DNA of 7,404 bases from Treponema sp. UBA2869 (GTDB lineage: Bacteria > Spirochaetota > Spirochaetia > Treponematales > Treponemataceae): positions 561-7,964 of the forward strand of contig DEEV01000014.1 of assembly GCA_002350445.1 (NCBI GenBank). Direction: 5' to 3'. The position numbers and the translations under genes were made by a program. The notes under the pieces are model-generated. The model did no database searches. It was not told the origin of the DNA and was given only the letters and a program-made list of their open reading frames with translations. Shown piece after piece: positions 5,733 through 7,404 of this stretch (positions within the stretch are counted from its first letter, which is position 1; each line of letters begins with the position of its first letter).

Positions 5733-7025
5733 TTAGATTACTGTTCCTGATGGAATTACAGCACCTTTTCGAATTACGATGATTCCGTCTGCACTGTAGA
5801 ATGAGCCGTGGTCTCCGTCTTCGTATTTGTTTCCGTCAACACCAATTCTTACGTCGTCACCGATTTTTGCATTTTTATCGATGATTGTATTTGCAATTTT
5901 TGTGTTCTTTCCGATTCCTGTTGCAGGTTTATTAGCTTTTTTGAGTTCATCTTTTTCTGCTTCTGAGTCATAGTAGTCGGCACCCATCATAATTACGCCG
6001 TTAAGTTCACTGTTTTCTGAAATGATGGAACGTTGTCCGATAACTGACTTTGTAAGTTTTGCGTTTGTAATAATACATCCTTCTGAAATAAGCGAAGCGT
6101 CAACTGAAGCTTTGTTGATCTTTGAAGGCGGAAGATTCGACATTGCTGTGTAGAACGGGGTTGTGGCGCCAAAGAAGTCGAATGTTGGATATGGTTCGCA
6201 AAGAGCGATGTTTGCTTCATAGAAGCTTCTGATTGTACCGATGTCTTCCCAGTAGCCGTCGAAAACGTATGAATTAATTTTTTTCTTTCCAATTGCAAGC
6301 GGAAGAATTTCTTTACCAAAGTCTGTGTATTTTGAGTTTTCGCCCAAAAGACATTCTTCCATTGTTTCTGCGTTAAAGATGTAAATACCCATAGATGCAA
6401 GGTATTCTTTTTCTGCAGGGAGTGCTCCGCGTGCTTCTTTTGGAATTTTCCATTCGTCAATATTTGCGTCCGGCTTTGGTTTTTCCATAAACGCCTTTAC
6501 GCGATTTTCCTTATCAATCTGCATAATTCCAAAGCCTGAAGCATCGCGTCTGTTTACGGCTGTTGTTGCAATTGTAACGTCTGCTCCAGATTTAATGTGA
6601 GCGTCCATAAATGCTCTTAAATCCATTTTGTAGAGCTGGTCGCCGGAAAGAATTATGTAGTGAGTTGGTTTTTGAGTCTTAAAGTGAATGAAGTTTTTGC
6701 GTACGGCATCGGCGGTTCCTTCATACCAGCCTGAATGTTCAAGTGTTTGTTCTGCTGCAAGAATTTCTACGAATCCACCTGAAAAGCGGTCGAAATTGTA
6801 TGCATTTGAAATGTGCAGGTGCAGCGAAGCTGAGTTAAACTGTGTAAGAAGGTAAATCTTCTTATAGCCTGAATTTATACAATTTGAAAGCGGGATATCA
6901 ACAATCCTATATTTTCCGCCGAAAGAAACGGCTGGCTTTGAACGTTCTTTTGTAAGAGGATAGAGTCGTGTTCCTTTTCCTCCTCCCAAAATGATGGAAA
7001 GTACTCTTGGTTCTTCTTTTTTCAT
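5733..7025 (-). CDS. glgC: Glucose-1-phosphate adenylyltransferase (ADP-glucose pyrophosphorylase)
   Basis: Makes ADP-glucose from ATP and glucose-1-phosphate, the committed step of bacterial glycogen synthesis; 430 residues, full length. The nucleotidyltransferase domain has GGGKGTRLYPLT (14-25), PAVSFGGKYRIVD (31-43), WYEGTADAVRKN (100-111), GDQLYKMD (128-135; D129 the likely catalytic Asp), EKP with K182 as the glucose-1-phosphate lysine, and YWEDIGTI (258-265). The C-terminal part (about 300-430) is a left-handed beta-helix with hexad repeats. MMGADYYDSE (346-355), IIDKNAKIG (381-389) and the final RKGAVIPSGTVI match the cyanobacterial/plant enzyme type more than the E. coli type. K384 and K420 align with the activator-site lysines of that type, as recalled. 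Start ATG with AGGAG (7038-7034) 8 nt upstream. It has its own promoter and terminator, so it seems monocistronic; the rest of the glycogen pathway is not in the window. Confidence 0.95.
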   Translation of the reverse strand: MKKEEPRVLSIILGGGKGTRLYPLTKERSKPAVSFGGKYRIVDIPLSNCINSGYKKIYLLTQFNSASLHLHISNAYNFDRFSGGFVEILAAEQTLEHSGWYEGTADAVRKNFIHFKTQKPTHYIILSGDQLYKMDLRAFMDAHIKSGADVTIATTAVNRRDASGFGIMQIDKENRVKAFMEKPKPDANIDEWKIPKEARGALPAEKEYLASMGIYIFNAETMEECLLGENSKYTDFGKEILPLAIGKKKINSYVFDGYWEDIGTIRSFYEANIALCEPYPTFDFFGATTPFYTAMSNLPPSKINKASVDASLISEGCIITNAKLTKSVIGQRSIISENSELNGVIMMGADYYDSEAEKDELKKANKPATGIGKNTKIANTIIDKNAKIGDDVRIGVDGNKYEDGDHGSFYSADGIIVIRKGAVIPSGTVI

Positions 7026-7054
7026 AAAATGTGCTCCTAAAATCTTATAAAAAT

Positions 7055-7083
7055 ATTATAAAACTGAAGTTTACTATTTGCAA
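7055..7083 (-). promoter_or_regulatory. Sigma-70-type promoter of glgC
   Basis: On the minus strand TTGCAA (7083-7078) is followed by exactly 17 nt and then TATAAT (7060-7055), a full consensus -10 box with a 4/6 match at -35. Transcription would start near 7048, giving a leader of roughly 22 nt before the glgC ATG, enough for the AGGAG ribosome binding site. Two palindromic TTATAA hexamers (7045-7050 and 7056-7061) overlap the -10 and start region; they could be an operator or simply AT richness. Confidence 0.75.
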
Positions 7084-7167
7084 TTTTTTTCTTTTTAAGT
7101 TTCTAAAAAAAATATAATTTCAATGCCGGCAGATCCTTTGTGACTCATAGAAAATAGTAAAATGTAC

Positions 7168-7194
7168 TAAACAAAAAAAATCAGATTCCGAAGA
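7168..7194 (+). promoter_or_regulatory. Candidate sigma-28 flagellar promoter
   Basis: TAAA (7168-7171), 15 nt, then TCCGAAGA (7187-7194) resembles the sigma-28 consensus TAAA-N15-GCCGATAA, with the CCGA core intact and the right spacing. It lies about 40 nt before the flagellar gene's start and points towards it. Mismatches in the second half of the -10 keep this tentative. Confidence 0.45.
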
Positions 7195-7220
7195 TATAAA
7201 TAGATGTAAATATATTCTTT

Positions 7221-7225
7221 GGAGG
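7221..7225 (+). promoter_or_regulatory. Strong Shine-Dalgarno of the flagellar rod gene
   Basis: GGAGG is placed 8 nt before the ATG at 7234, the best ribosome binding site in the window. It suggests high translation and confirms the start. Confidence 0.85.
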
Positions 7226-7233
7226 TTAAATAT

Positions 7234-7404
7234 ATGATTCGAGGCTGGTATACCGGTGCTTCGGGCATGAAGGCTCAACAGAACAAGCTTGATGCAATTG
7301 CAAATAATCTTGCCAATGTTGATACACCCGGTTATAAACGTTCCGTAACGTCTTTCAGATCGTTTCCGGAACTTCTTCTTCGTCGTGTCGATGCGGACGG
7401 AGTT
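7234..7404 (+). CDS. Flagellar rod/hook-basal body protein, FlgF/FlgG (FlhO) family (3' partial)
   Basis: The first 57 codons are present and the frame runs off the right edge. The N-terminus MIRGWYTGASGMKAQQNKL, followed by DAIANNLANVDTPGYKR (residues 20-36), is the conserved flagellar basal-body rod signature, whose N-terminal helix mediates axial assembly of rod and hook proteins in the periplasm. MIRGxYTxASGM is typical of FlgF/FlgG-like proteins, in spirochaetes often annotated FlhO or FlgF. With only the N-terminus visible, FlgF and FlgG cannot be told apart; a second rod gene often follows directly. The protein would be exported by the flagellar type III apparatus, and no Sec signal peptide is seen. 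It is transcribed divergently from glgC, with a candidate sigma-28 promoter and GGAGG upstream. Confidence 0.9.
   Translation, partial: MIRGWYTGASGMKAQQNKLDAIANNLANVDTPGYKRSVTSFRSFPELLLRRVDADGV

Noticed and set aside
5701..5734. Two short hairpins, CGGTA/TACCG (5701-5717) and AATAAA/TTTATT (5719-5734), near the glgC stop
   Set aside because: They are short and lack a T-run. The larger hairpin at 5644-5693 explains termination better.
5993..6460. Second minus-strand open frame overlapping glgC in another phase
   Set aside because: The glgC frame carries all the enzyme motifs across this stretch, and the alternative product has none.
7113..7118. TATAAT on the plus strand as a -10 box for the flagellar gene
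   Set aside because: No acceptable -35 hexamer lies 16-18 nt upstream (sequence there is a T/C run), and the leader would be over 100 nt.
7123..7143. Six-codon open frame (ATG to TGA) in the glgC-flagellar gap as a leader peptide
   Set aside because: It has no Shine-Dalgarno, no attenuator-like hairpin after it and no regulatory codon run.

Overview
The window looks like a piece of a spirochaete chromosome, most likely a gut- or oral-type Treponema. The grounds are low GC (mid to high 30s percent by eye), many A/T homopolymers, a flagellar rod gene at the right edge, and a cytoplasmic AtoS/AtoC-type sigma-54 two-component pair packed behind murG. The genus is inferred from protein character and gene order recalled from treponemes; no database search was possible.

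Left part (1-5010, plus strand): one tightly packed gene string. It holds the C-terminal two thirds of murG (lipid II synthesis), a small CvpA-family membrane protein, a DNA polymerase III delta-prime-like clamp-loader subunit (holB-like) with an unusually long insertion, a soluble PAS-containing histidine kinase, and a sigma-54-dependent response regulator. Junctions are a 4-bp overlap, 8 bp, 6 bp and 0 bp, so a single transcript with translational coupling is likely. Its promoter lies outside the window.

Middle (5011-5732): a 113-bp convergent gap rich in small inverted repeats, then a minus-strand gene for a 164-residue protein with a C-terminal J-domain. This gene starts at TTG behind a good ribosome binding site. 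A strong hairpin with a T-run separates it from the gene upstream of it on the same strand.

Right part (5733-7404): minus-strand glgC (ADP-glucose pyrophosphorylase) of the cyanobacterial/plant sequence type, with a clear sigma-70-like promoter, lies divergent from the first 57 codons of a flagellar rod protein of the FlgF/FlgG (FlhO) family. The flagellar gene has a strong Shine-Dalgarno sequence and a plausible sigma-28 promoter. The 208-bp divergent gap (7026-7233) therefore appears to serve two promoter classes: housekeeping for glycogen synthesis and flagellar for motility.

No mobile element, CRISPR array, tRNA or rRNA is visible. I see no convincing new multi-gene system. The most interesting points are the holB insertion, the mixed operon with its regulator pair, the plant-like GlgC with both activator lysines retained, and the isolated J-domain protein.
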